From BPIH01 sp042408535 (GTDB taxonomy: Bacteria; Chloroflexota; Limnocylindria; Limnocylindrales; CSP1-4), in NCBI GenBank assembly GCA_042408535.1, contig JBHORA010000105.1, positions 1-14,083 on the forward strand: DNA of 14,083 nt. The letters are read 5' to 3'. Positions 1 to 5,823 of this stretch are shown here, one piece after another. Position numbers and translations under genes: made by a program. How positions within the stretch are numbered: the first letter of the stretch is position 1; every line of letters starts with the position of its first letter. Below the pieces are notes generated by a model. The model was not told the origin of the DNA, ran no database searches, and saw only the letters and a list, made by a program, of their open reading frames with translations.

Positions 1-177
1 GGGCGACATGCTCGGCATCCCCTTGTGGGCCTGGCACCAGCACTTCAACGACTCCGAGACCGAAGTCGCTCGCTACCTCGCCATCCAGGACACCTTCACC
101 GTCAAGGCCCTCGGTCTCCACCAGATCGAGCGGCACCCCGACACCCCTGGCGACGAATGAGCGGCAGGGAGGAGGGG
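1..177 (+). repeat. Left arm of a terminal inverted repeat (177 bp)
   Basis: The reverse complement of 13907-14083 matches this segment at 176 of 177 bases. Positions 1-141 are identical, position 142 differs (c here, g in the complement of the right arm), and 143-177 are identical. At 178 the two arms become unrelated. The repeat contains the last 52 codons of a cupin gene, its stop codon and an AGGAGG-containing purine block. The window begins inside the repeat, so its full length is unknown. The exact 141-bp identity suggests that an assembler broke the contig here, but the two arms are real sequence variants with different downstream genes. Confidence 0.95.
2..160 (+). CDS. Cupin-domain protein, 3' end only (left copy)
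   Basis: This is the last 52 codons of a gene that begins left of the window, ending with TGA at 158-160. The peptide contains the second conserved cupin motif, including WAWHQHFN, whose histidines normally bind the metal in the small beta-barrel. It ends in HPDTPGDE. It resembles the C-terminal halves of the bicupin proteins at 157-1161 and 8259-9305, so the complete gene probably encodes a gentisate-dioxygenase-like bicupin. Unlike the second domain of its neighbour, it keeps both histidines of WHQH. Its stop overlaps the next ATG as ATGA, which suggests translational coupling. A near-identical copy lies at the other window end, differing by one Asp/Glu change. The substrate cannot be read from this fragment. 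Confidence 0.85.
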   Translation, partial: GDMLGIPLWAWHQHFNDSETEVARYLAIQDTFTVKALGLHQIERHPDTPGDE

Positions 178-1161
178 CGTCTCTACTACGACGAGACCCG
201 CCAGTTCCTCATCGTCGAGGGCGTCATCGCCCGCGACATCGCGACCTTTCCCCTCGCGCCGCGGCCGAAACGCAGCTCGAGGGCTGCCGCTTTCGACCCT
301 CTCGGCGGGAACACGACGCTCGGCATCCACCTGAGCGAGGTGCCGCCCGGGGGCGAGAAGGCGGGGCACCGCCACCTCGACGAGGCGACCTTCTACATCG
401 TCAGCGGCCGAGGCTGGACTGAGCTCCGACAGGCGGACACCGTTCCTGTCCAACGCGTCGATTGGCAGGCGGGCGACGTCGTCGCCATTCCGGCCAATGC
501 CTGGCACCAGCATTTCAACGCCGACCCGAAGGAGCCGGCGCGCCAGCTCGCCTTCAAGAACACCCGCCTTCTGCGGCGGCTGTTTCACAGCCGTGAGTTC
601 GTCTACGCCAACGACTTCCGGTTCAACGATCGTTACGCCGACGAGGAGGACTACTGGTCGCGACGGGAGCCAGCGAACCATGGGCGCCTTCAGGTCAACT
701 TTCTCCCCGCTGTCGTCGAGGAGGACGTCCGGCCGGCTCCCGAAGCGGGCGTGGGCGTAGCCCTCCAGTACTTCGCCATGGGGGGCCATCGGATGCTGGA
801 GCACGCTCTCGTCGAAATCGCTCCGGGCGGGTTCGTTCGCGAGCATCGACCGCTGGCCGAGGAGGCCATGCTCATCCTGCGAGGGTCCGGCCGCACGACG
901 CTGCGCGCCGACGATGGGCGCGAGGCGGTTGTGGACTGGCGGGCCGGGGACCTCGTCGCCCCACCGTTTTGGGTCCGGCGGCGCCACGAGCAGGCGGGGT
1001 CCGAGCCGGTCCGCTACCTGCTCGTTCGCAACACGGTCATCGAACGAGCGCTCGGGTTCAAAGGCACCACGCCCCTCGACGGAACCCTCCCGGAGCGGTT
1101 CCCCGAGATCCTCGAGGTCGACCGATCCGGCTTCAGCGAGGAACGAGCGGGAGCAGGTTGA
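157..1161 (+). CDS. Bicupin protein with a degenerate second metal site
   Basis: The 334-residue protein has two cupin barrels, like gentisate and 1-hydroxy-2-naphthoate ring-cleaving dioxygenases. Domain 1 (about residues 48-140) carries HRHLDE at 71-76 and WHQH at 116-119, so H71, H73 and a histidine from H117/H119 can hold a metal, usually Fe(II) in this family. Domain 2 (about 205-300) keeps the fold pattern, but its first motif reads EHRP (229-232) and the second VRRRH (273-277), leaving only H230 and H277. A linker with DEEDYWSRREP lies between the domains. ATG at 157 overlaps the upstream TGA, and no other ATG, GTG or TTG is near. The first seven codons lie inside the inverted repeat shared with the right end. 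A ring-cleavage or isomerase-like role is possible, but it may have one active site or act as a binding protein. Confidence 0.8.
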   Translation: MSGREEGRLYYDETRQFLIVEGVIARDIATFPLAPRPKRSSRAAAFDPLGGNTTLGIHLSEVPPGGEKAGHRHLDEATFYIVSGRGWTELRQADTVPVQRVDWQAGDVVAIPANAWHQHFNADPKEPARQLAFKNTRLLRRLFHSREFVYANDFRFNDRYADEEDYWSRREPANHGRLQVNFLPAVVEEDVRPAPEAGVGVALQYFAMGGHRMLEHALVEIAPGGFVREHRPLAEEAMLILRGSGRTTLRADDGREAVVDWRAGDLVAPPFWVRRRHEQAGSEPVRYLLVRNTVIERALGFKGTTPLDGTLPERFPEILEVDRSGFSEERAGAG

Positions 1162-1205
1162 GCTCCCCAGCGGCGGACTCCGGGTCGGACGAGCCAGACC
1201 CAGGC

Positions 1206-2477
1206 CTAGGAGGCCGCTTTCGCACCGCTGAGCGAGCCCTGCCGAAAACGAACCGGATAGCTCCGCCAACGCGTGTACCGTTCCGTGCGATCGTCGCGTG
1301 CGGGTCGTCCTTCGGGGTTGGGGGCGACTCCTCGACGGACGGTCTCCTGAAGCATGAGGGCTACGAGCCCGAAGAGGTGATCCGGGTCGGCGACCCCGTC
1401 CGGTGGAACGGGGAGTCCGCCCGCCACGAGCCGCCCGGGGCATTGGTGGGGTCCGGCTCCGAACGACAGTCCCCAGCGTGGAACGTCGGGATCGACCGTA
1501 CGGTCGGGGTCGAATTCGTTCGGGTTCGGCCCGAAGAGGACGGGGTCGCGGTTCGCCGCTGCCACGTCGAGAATCACGAGGGCACCCTTGGGGATGGGGA
1601 TCCCGGCGACGACGGTGTCAGCCTCGGCATGGCGCTTGATCCTCGGGGTCGTCGGCCGGAGGCGCAGGGTCTCGTGGATGCACCGCTGAGCGAAGAGGGG
1701 GTCGGAGGCGACCCGATCCAGGGCCGAGGCCGCTCGCTCGCCGAGCCCGAAGAGGAGATCGACGGCGTTGATGAGCGTCTGCGAGCTGGTGTGGGTGCCG
1801 CCCTGGAGGTAGGTCGCGACCTCGCGTACGATCCTGCCGTCATCCTCGAGGGCCATGTTCGGCTCATCTCGGTGGAGGAGGAGGACCGTCAGGATGTCGC
1901 TTGGAAGCGCCGATCGGTCCAGCCGGCCTGCCCGCACGTCCTCGATGAGGGTTGCCCGACGCTGCCAGGCTGGCCGGACGAACTCCTTCTCGAAGGAGTC
2001 GAGGGCCGCCCGAACGAGGGCGCGAACGGCATCGGGATCTCGGGCGTCGAGGATGGCGCTCCCCTGTGAGAAGGCGTCGACATAGCTCACCAGCCGTCGA
2101 AGCTCGTCGAGGTCGTCGGTATCGGGATCGAGGCCCGCGCGCCGAGCAGCGAGGACGACTGCCAGAAGCTCGCCCAGCGGGAAGAGGTCGACGGTACCCG
2201 GGCCGATGAGACGATCCAGGATGGAGCCCATGATTTCGGGAAAGAGCTCCTTCTCGTACTCGCGGAGCCGCTCCGGCCGGAACTGGGTGTTCTCGACGCG
2301 GCGGCGGGCCCGATGGACGGCTCCGTGTGAGGTGCTAACGATCCCATCGCGGATGTTGCCCTCGGCGTAGGACCGTCGATCGAAGGTCCGCGAGAGGTCC
2401 GGGTTCAGGAGTGCCTCGCGGATGGTCTCGACCGTGCTGAACTCGACGACAGTCGGCGGAGCAGCCAGCGGATCCAT
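1206..2477 (-). CDS. Cytochrome P450
   Basis: This is a soluble bacterial P450 of 423 residues, which would hydroxylate or otherwise oxidise an organic substrate using electrons from a ferredoxin. The heme-binding loop FGAGPHQCPG is at 339-348, with C346 as the iron ligand. The K-helix ExxR is E269/R272. The I-helix motif is GGTHTS at 226-231, with His229 where most P450s have Asp or Glu. About 17 residues rich in Pro, Gly and Asp (354-370) sit between the heme loop and the predicted L-helix. The C-terminus ends in the usual YPVRF pattern. I chose ATG at 2477, 37 bases after the ferredoxin stop. An in-frame ATG at 2555 would overlap the ferredoxin gene, and the GTG at 2480 is also possible. 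It forms an operon with the ferredoxin and is convergent with the bicupin gene, 44 bases away. Confidence 0.92.
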   Translation of the reverse strand: MDPLAAPPTVVEFSTVETIREALLNPDLSRTFDRRSYAEGNIRDGIVSTSHGAVHRARRRVENTQFRPERLREYEKELFPEIMGSILDRLIGPGTVDLFPLGELLAVVLAARRAGLDPDTDDLDELRRLVSYVDAFSQGSAILDARDPDAVRALVRAALDSFEKEFVRPAWQRRATLIEDVRAGRLDRSALPSDILTVLLLHRDEPNMALEDDGRIVREVATYLQGGTHTSSQTLINAVDLLFGLGERAASALDRVASDPLFAQRCIHETLRLRPTTPRIKRHAEADTVVAGIPIPKGALVILDVAAANRDPVLFGPNPNEFDPDRTVDPDVPRWGLSFGAGPHQCPGRLVAGGLPVPPDGVADPDHLFGLVALMLQETVRRGVAPNPEGRPARDDRTERYTRWRSYPVRFRQGSLSGAKAAS

Positions 2478-2514
2478 CACTCCGTCTGATCCTCCTTCTC
2501 GCTCATCGGTGCGT

Positions 2515-2769
2515 TCAGCCCTCTCGATCGAGAGTAGAACGTCCGTCGGATCCACCTACCTGTGGGTGCTCGTCCCCATCCCGAAGGAGAATGGCTTGCA
2601 TCGGACAGCCACGTGCGGCGGCTTCGAGGAGCGAGCGATCGACAGCCGACGCTCCCGGTCGGACCACGGAGACGCCCCGTTCCTCGTCGAGGACGAAGGC
2701 TGCTGGGGCGATCCGGATGCAGTCGCCGGAGCCGATGCACAGCTCCGGGTCCACCGTCACGACAACCAT
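2515..2769 (-). CDS. P450-type [3Fe-4S] ferredoxin
   Basis: This is a small electron carrier of 84 residues, expected to pass electrons to the P450 encoded just downstream. The cluster ligands appear as C11, C17 and C55: CIGSGDC at 11-17 and CP at 55-56. Ser14 stands where a [4Fe-4S] protein would have another cysteine, which is the usual signature of the three-cysteine [3Fe-4S] ferredoxins found beside bacterial P450 genes. ATG at 2769 was chosen because an AGGAGG lies four bases upstream and because the ferredoxin homology begins at MVVVTVDPELC. An in-frame ATG at 2835 would add 22 unrelated residues and run through the putative promoter. No ferredoxin reductase gene is in the window. Confidence 0.9.
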   Translation of the reverse strand: MVVVTVDPELCIGSGDCIRIAPAAFVLDEERGVSVVRPGASAVDRSLLEAAARGCPMQAILLRDGDEHPQVGGSDGRSTLDREG

Positions 2770-2803
2770 CGCGCCTCCTGTCGCACATCGACCCGCATGT
2801 CGC

Positions 2804-2832
2804 ATTGTAGCCGTTCTACGGCATAATGTAGA
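2804..2832 (-). promoter_or_regulatory. Putative promoter of the ferredoxin-P450 operon
   Basis: On the minus strand, TCTACA (2832-2827) and TACAAT (2809-2804) are separated by 17 bases and resemble -35 and -10 boxes (4/6 and 5/6 matches to the common consensus). Transcription would begin near 2797, giving a leader of about 28 bases before the ferredoxin ATG. The segment is clearly more AT-rich than its surroundings. The prediction is from pattern alone. Confidence 0.45.
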
Positions 2833-2839
2833 CAAGATT
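2810..2839. promoter_or_regulatory. Possible operator region between divergent P450 and ALDH genes
   Basis: Two dyad elements overlap the promoter. GCCGT-tct-ACGGC at 2810-2822 lies between the minus-strand -35 and -10 boxes. On the minus strand, TTGTCTACAT (2836-2827) matches nine of ten positions of the TTGTnnACAA type of half-palindrome typical of FadR/FCD GntR regulators. A GntR/FCD protein is encoded at 7458-8198, so control by it is plausible but unproven. A plus-strand CATAAT at 2822-2827 could be the -10 box for the aldehyde dehydrogenase, though no good -35 partner is visible. Confidence 0.3.
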
Positions 2840-2895
2840 GGGTGCTTGTGCCAGCCTTGGCGGCCTGACTCACCATCGGGAGAGGAGCAGCGCGG

Positions 2896-4416
2896 ATGCT
2901 AGAGCTGAAACAGGCCGGTGACGTCCTCGACTACGCGGCCGAGGTGGTCACGGGAAGCGTCGTGCCTCGGACGTTCGGCTCCTACATCAATGGCCGCTTC
3001 AGGGCCCCCTCGGAGACCACCATCGACGTCGTGGATCCTGCGACCGGCCGCCTCATTGCCAGGGTCGAGGAAGGCGGAACTTCGGCGGTCGCGGAGGCGG
3101 TGGCGGCCGCAGAAGCCGCCTTTCCGGCCTGGAGAAGGATGCCCATCCGAGAACGAGCCGCACGGCTCCGTGCCCTGGCAGCGCGAGTCGGTGAGCGCGC
3201 CGATGACCTCGCCCGGCTCGACACCCTCGACACCGGCAACCCGATCACAGCCATGCGAGCCGACGTCACCAAGGGACAGCGCCAGCTCGAGGATGCCGCT
3301 TCGCTGGGCCTCGCCGTTACTGGCACGGTGTACCCCCAGCCCGGCCTCCACTACACCACCCGCGAACCCTGGGGTGTGGTCGGCCGCATGATCACCTGGA
3401 ACCACCCGGTCATGTTCGCCTGTGCCAGGCTCGGCGCCGCGGTTGTTGCCGGGAACTGCGTCGTCCTGAAGCCATCCGAGCTCGCCCCCCTCGCCAGCCT
3501 CGCCCTCGCCGAGCTCAGCCGCGACATCCTGCCGCATGGCGTGCTAAACGTGGTCCTCGGTGGAGCGGAGACCGGCGATGCCCTCGTTCGCCACCCGCGA
3601 ATTCAGCGGATCTCCTTCACCGGCAGTACGGAGACGGCCCTGCGGATCCAGGCCGCGTCCGCGGCGAGCGGGCGAATCAAGGCCCTCTCCTTCGAGCTGG
3701 GCGGCAAGAACCCGCTCATCGTCTGTCCCGACGCCGACCCGGATGAAGCCGCTGCCGCCGCCGTGCGGGGCATGAACTTCACCCGCGTCCAAGGTCAGAG
3801 CTGTGGCTCGACGAGCCGATTGCTCGTTCACGAGGCCATCGCCGAACCGATCGTCGAGCGGCTCGTCGAGCTCGTGCGGCGGATCCGCATCGGCCCACCG
3901 ATGGCGCCGGAGACCGAGATGGGCTCCCTCATCAGCGTGCCGGCTCGTGACCGATGTCTCGCCGCCATCGAACGGGCTGTCGGATCGGGGGCTCGGCTCG
4001 TCGTCGGCGGTCGGGTGCCCCCGCAGCCTGAGCTCCAATCTGGTGCGTTTCTCGAACCCTCGATCCTCGACGCCGTGAGTCCCGATAGCGAGATCTTCCG
4101 CGAGGAAGTCTTCGGGCCCGTCCTGGCCGTCACGACCTGGCGCTCCGAGGATGAGGCCGTCAAGCTCGCGAACGGGACGCGGTACGGATTGACGGCGGCT
4201 ATCTGGGCCCAGGACCTCGATCGCGCCTTCCGCATCGTCGACGGCCTCGAGGCTGGCTATGTGTGGGTGAATGACGTCGAGACCCGCTTCCCTGGCGTCC
4301 CGTTCGGGGGCTGGCGCGACTCGGGCATCGGCCTCGAGCACGGACTCGAGGAGATCCTCTCCTTTACCAGAGTGAAAGCCGTCAACGTCCGGGTCCGGTC
4401 GGCTCGCGTCGACTAG
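2896..4416 (+). CDS. NAD(P)-dependent aldehyde dehydrogenase
   Basis: The 506-residue protein is a full-length member of the aldehyde dehydrogenase superfamily and oxidises an aldehyde to its acid in the cytoplasm. Key residues are visible: the transition-state Asn169 in TWNHP (167-171), the coenzyme-site motif FTGST at 241-245, the general base Glu267 in FELGGKN (266-272), and the catalytic Cys303 in GQSCGS. The EEVFGPVL and FGGWRDSG motifs lie near the C-terminus. A GAGGAG ribosome-binding site at 2882-2887 sits eight bases before ATG 2896. The first 18 or so residues form an extension before the usual start of homology. The gene is divergent from ferredoxin-P450 and convergent with the MFS gene. 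It may oxidise an aldehyde produced by the P450 or by the alcohol dehydrogenase at 9327. The substrate is not identifiable. Confidence 0.93.
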   Translation: MLELKQAGDVLDYAAEVVTGSVVPRTFGSYINGRFRAPSETTIDVVDPATGRLIARVEEGGTSAVAEAVAAAEAAFPAWRRMPIRERAARLRALAARVGERADDLARLDTLDTGNPITAMRADVTKGQRQLEDAASLGLAVTGTVYPQPGLHYTTREPWGVVGRMITWNHPVMFACARLGAAVVAGNCVVLKPSELAPLASLALAELSRDILPHGVLNVVLGGAETGDALVRHPRIQRISFTGSTETALRIQAASAASGRIKALSFELGGKNPLIVCPDADPDEAAAAAVRGMNFTRVQGQSCGSTSRLLVHEAIAEPIVERLVELVRRIRIGPPMAPETEMGSLISVPARDRCLAAIERAVGSGARLVVGGRVPPQPELQSGAFLEPSILDAVSPDSEIFREEVFGPVLAVTTWRSEDEAVKLANGTRYGLTAAIWAQDLDRAFRIVDGLEAGYVWVNDVETRFPGVPFGGWRDSGIGLEHGLEEILSFTRVKAVNVRVRSARVD

Positions 4417-4454
4417 GGCGAGCTCACTGTCGGTCCGGACGGGGCGACAACCGA

Positions 4455-5738
4455 TCAGCCCTCGGGTGCTGCCGTTCGCACCACCCCCACCACATCACTT
4501 CCGGGGATCGGCGGCTCGGTCGGTGCTCGTGATGGCAAGCCCTGCCACGCTCGACGGGTTGCGAACAGGCCGAGCGGAGCCAGGAGGATCGCCGCGATCA
4601 AGGCGGCCGCGGGTGCCATTGCTGCAGCGATCGCCCCGGCGCCGAGCGCGGTGAACGGTCGGTTGCCCAGGTGGGCCATCTGGTGGATGGCCATGACTCG
4701 ACCGCGCATTCGGTCGGGAAGCGCCTCCTGGAGAGCCCCTGTCAGGGTCGGGAAGGTCAGGGAAAAGCCGAAGCCGACGAGAGCGACACCGAGAGCCGCC
4801 ATGGCCAGGTTCGATGCCCCTGCGGTCACGAGGAGACCGGCAGCCTGAAGGGATAGCCCGATCGCTGACACGCGTCGCGACTGCCCACGCCTTCGTATCG
4901 GGACGAAGGCGAGGAGGGCCAGAGCGGAGCCCGAGCTCTGGGCGGCGATCAGCAGCCCGGCGACGCTTTCTGCGGCGGCGAGCTGCTCGACCGCGATGGC
5001 TGGGGCTATGGTTCGAACGACCTCGAGGGGTGCGCTGCAGGCCACGATCCCGACCAAGAGGGCCACGATCCAGGGGTTGCCCCGGACGTAGATCCCCAGA
5101 CTGTCGCTCCCGGCGCGACCTCGGGCCTCCTCTGTCCGCCAGCCGCCGAGGTTTCGCCGGCGCAGGAAGACCATGCTGGCGATGGGCCCCAGGTACGTCA
5201 GGCTGTTAATCGCGAAGGCGACGGGGGCTCCGGCGGTCGCCAGGAGGATTGCAGCCAGCGTTGGGCCGGCGAGCTGACCCAGAATGAACTGGAGTGAGTT
5301 GAGCCCCACGGCGTCAGTGAGCTCGTCGCGGGGGACGAGGCTTGGGATGAGCGCGATGAGCGCGGGTTTCGCGAAGGCGTAGGCGGTGCTGAGGGCGAAG
5401 GCGATCGCCATGACGAGCTCGGGGGTCGCCAGATGGAGCCCCGCGAGAATCGCGAGGCCCGCTGCGAGACCGCCCGAGAGGACGTGGGTGGCGATGACGA
5501 TCGTTCGCCGATCGGCCCGATCGGAGAGCACGCCACCTGACACCGAGAAGAGAACGATCGGTAGAAAACCGAGGAAGTTGAGGGCTCCGACGACGAGGAC
5601 CGAGCCCGTGAGCTGGTACACGTAGACGGCAGCCGAAACGGTCTGGAGCCACGTGCCGAGGTTCGAGACGAGGCCTCCTACCCAGTAGATGGCGAACGGT
5701 GGGTGTCGGAACGGCCCGAGGCGCTCGCGGGTCCTCAC
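4455..5738 (-). CDS. MFS transporter of the EntS/DHA3-like type
   Basis: This is an integral membrane protein of about 427 residues with roughly twelve hydrophobic segments, in the style of the drug and siderophore exporters in this MFS branch. Motif A appears as GGVLSDRADRR at 68-78, between the second and third membrane segments. The N-terminus (RLGPFRHPPFAIYWVGG) is the usual start of this group. I chose GTG at 5738, which has AGGTGG (5750-5745) six bases upstream. A TTG at 5762 would add eight residues. The gene is convergent with the aldehyde dehydrogenase (38 bases apart) and divergent from the amidohydrolase operon. Export of a toxic substrate or intermediate is a reasonable inference, but import cannot be excluded. 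Confidence 0.85.
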   Translation of the reverse strand: MRTRERLGPFRHPPFAIYWVGGLVSNLGTWLQTVSAAVYVYQLTGSVLVVGALNFLGFLPIVLFSVSGGVLSDRADRRTIVIATHVLSGGLAAGLAILAGLHLATPELVMAIAFALSTAYAFAKPALIALIPSLVPRDELTDAVGLNSLQFILGQLAGPTLAAILLATAGAPVAFAINSLTYLGPIASMVFLRRRNLGGWRTEEARGRAGSDSLGIYVRGNPWIVALLVGIVACSAPLEVVRTIAPAIAVEQLAAAESVAGLLIAAQSSGSALALLAFVPIRRRGQSRRVSAIGLSLQAAGLLVTAGASNLAMAALGVALVGFGFSLTFPTLTGALQEALPDRMRGRVMAIHQMAHLGNRPFTALGAGAIAAAMAPAAALIAAILLAPLGLFATRRAWQGLPSRAPTEPPIPGSDVVGVVRTAAPEG

Positions 5739-5769
5739 GGACCACCACCTGCCCAATCCCAAAATGTGT

Positions 5770-5787
5770 GCATTACGATGGTTATGC
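5770..5787. promoter_or_regulatory. 18-bp dyad, candidate operator
   Basis: GCATTAC-gatg-GTTATGC is an inverted repeat with 6 of 7 half-site positions paired. It lies immediately upstream of the -35 box of the amidohydrolase operon and between two divergent genes. This is where an activator or repressor site would be expected. It does not show the GTnnAC core usual for FadR-type GntR proteins, so its binder is unknown. Confidence 0.35.
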
Positions 5788-5823
5788 TCGACAATCTTTC
5801 ATCAAGTGGATACAGTCTAGCCC
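5788..5823 (+). promoter_or_regulatory. Putative promoter for a leaderless amidohydrolase mRNA
   Basis: TCGACA (5788-5793) and TACAGT (5811-5816) are spaced by exactly 17 bases and match -35 and -10 consensus at 5/6 and 4/6. The usual start point, six to eight bases after the -10 box, falls at 5822-5824, on or next to the GTG start codon at 5824. No Shine-Dalgarno sequence lies before that GTG, which also supports a leaderless transcript. Confidence 0.5.

Noticed and set aside
25..156. N-terminal extension of the 157-1161 bicupin from an ATG at 25
   Set aside because: It would lie wholly over the partial cupin gene in another frame and encodes an Arg/Pro-rich, non-cupin stretch.
1..177. Insertion sequence or transposon ends
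   Set aside because: The repeats are coding sequence of a cupin gene. There is no transposase in the window and no sign of short target duplications.
1203..1215. GGCCT-agg-AGGCC hairpin between the bicupin and P450 ends
   Set aside because: The five-pair stem overlaps the P450 stop and has no T-run. It is too weak to call a terminator.
73..1443. Long minus-strand frame across the bicupin and the P450 end
   Set aside because: It overlaps two genes with clear family motifs and has none itself. It is a GC-driven shadow frame.
969..2069. Plus-strand frame opposite the P450
   Set aside because: It is antisense to conserved P450 motifs including the heme loop, with no family resemblance of its own.
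5789..5798. Shared CAATCTT heptamer in both divergent promoter regions
   Set aside because: One seven-base match is expected by chance when two regions of this size are compared on both strands.
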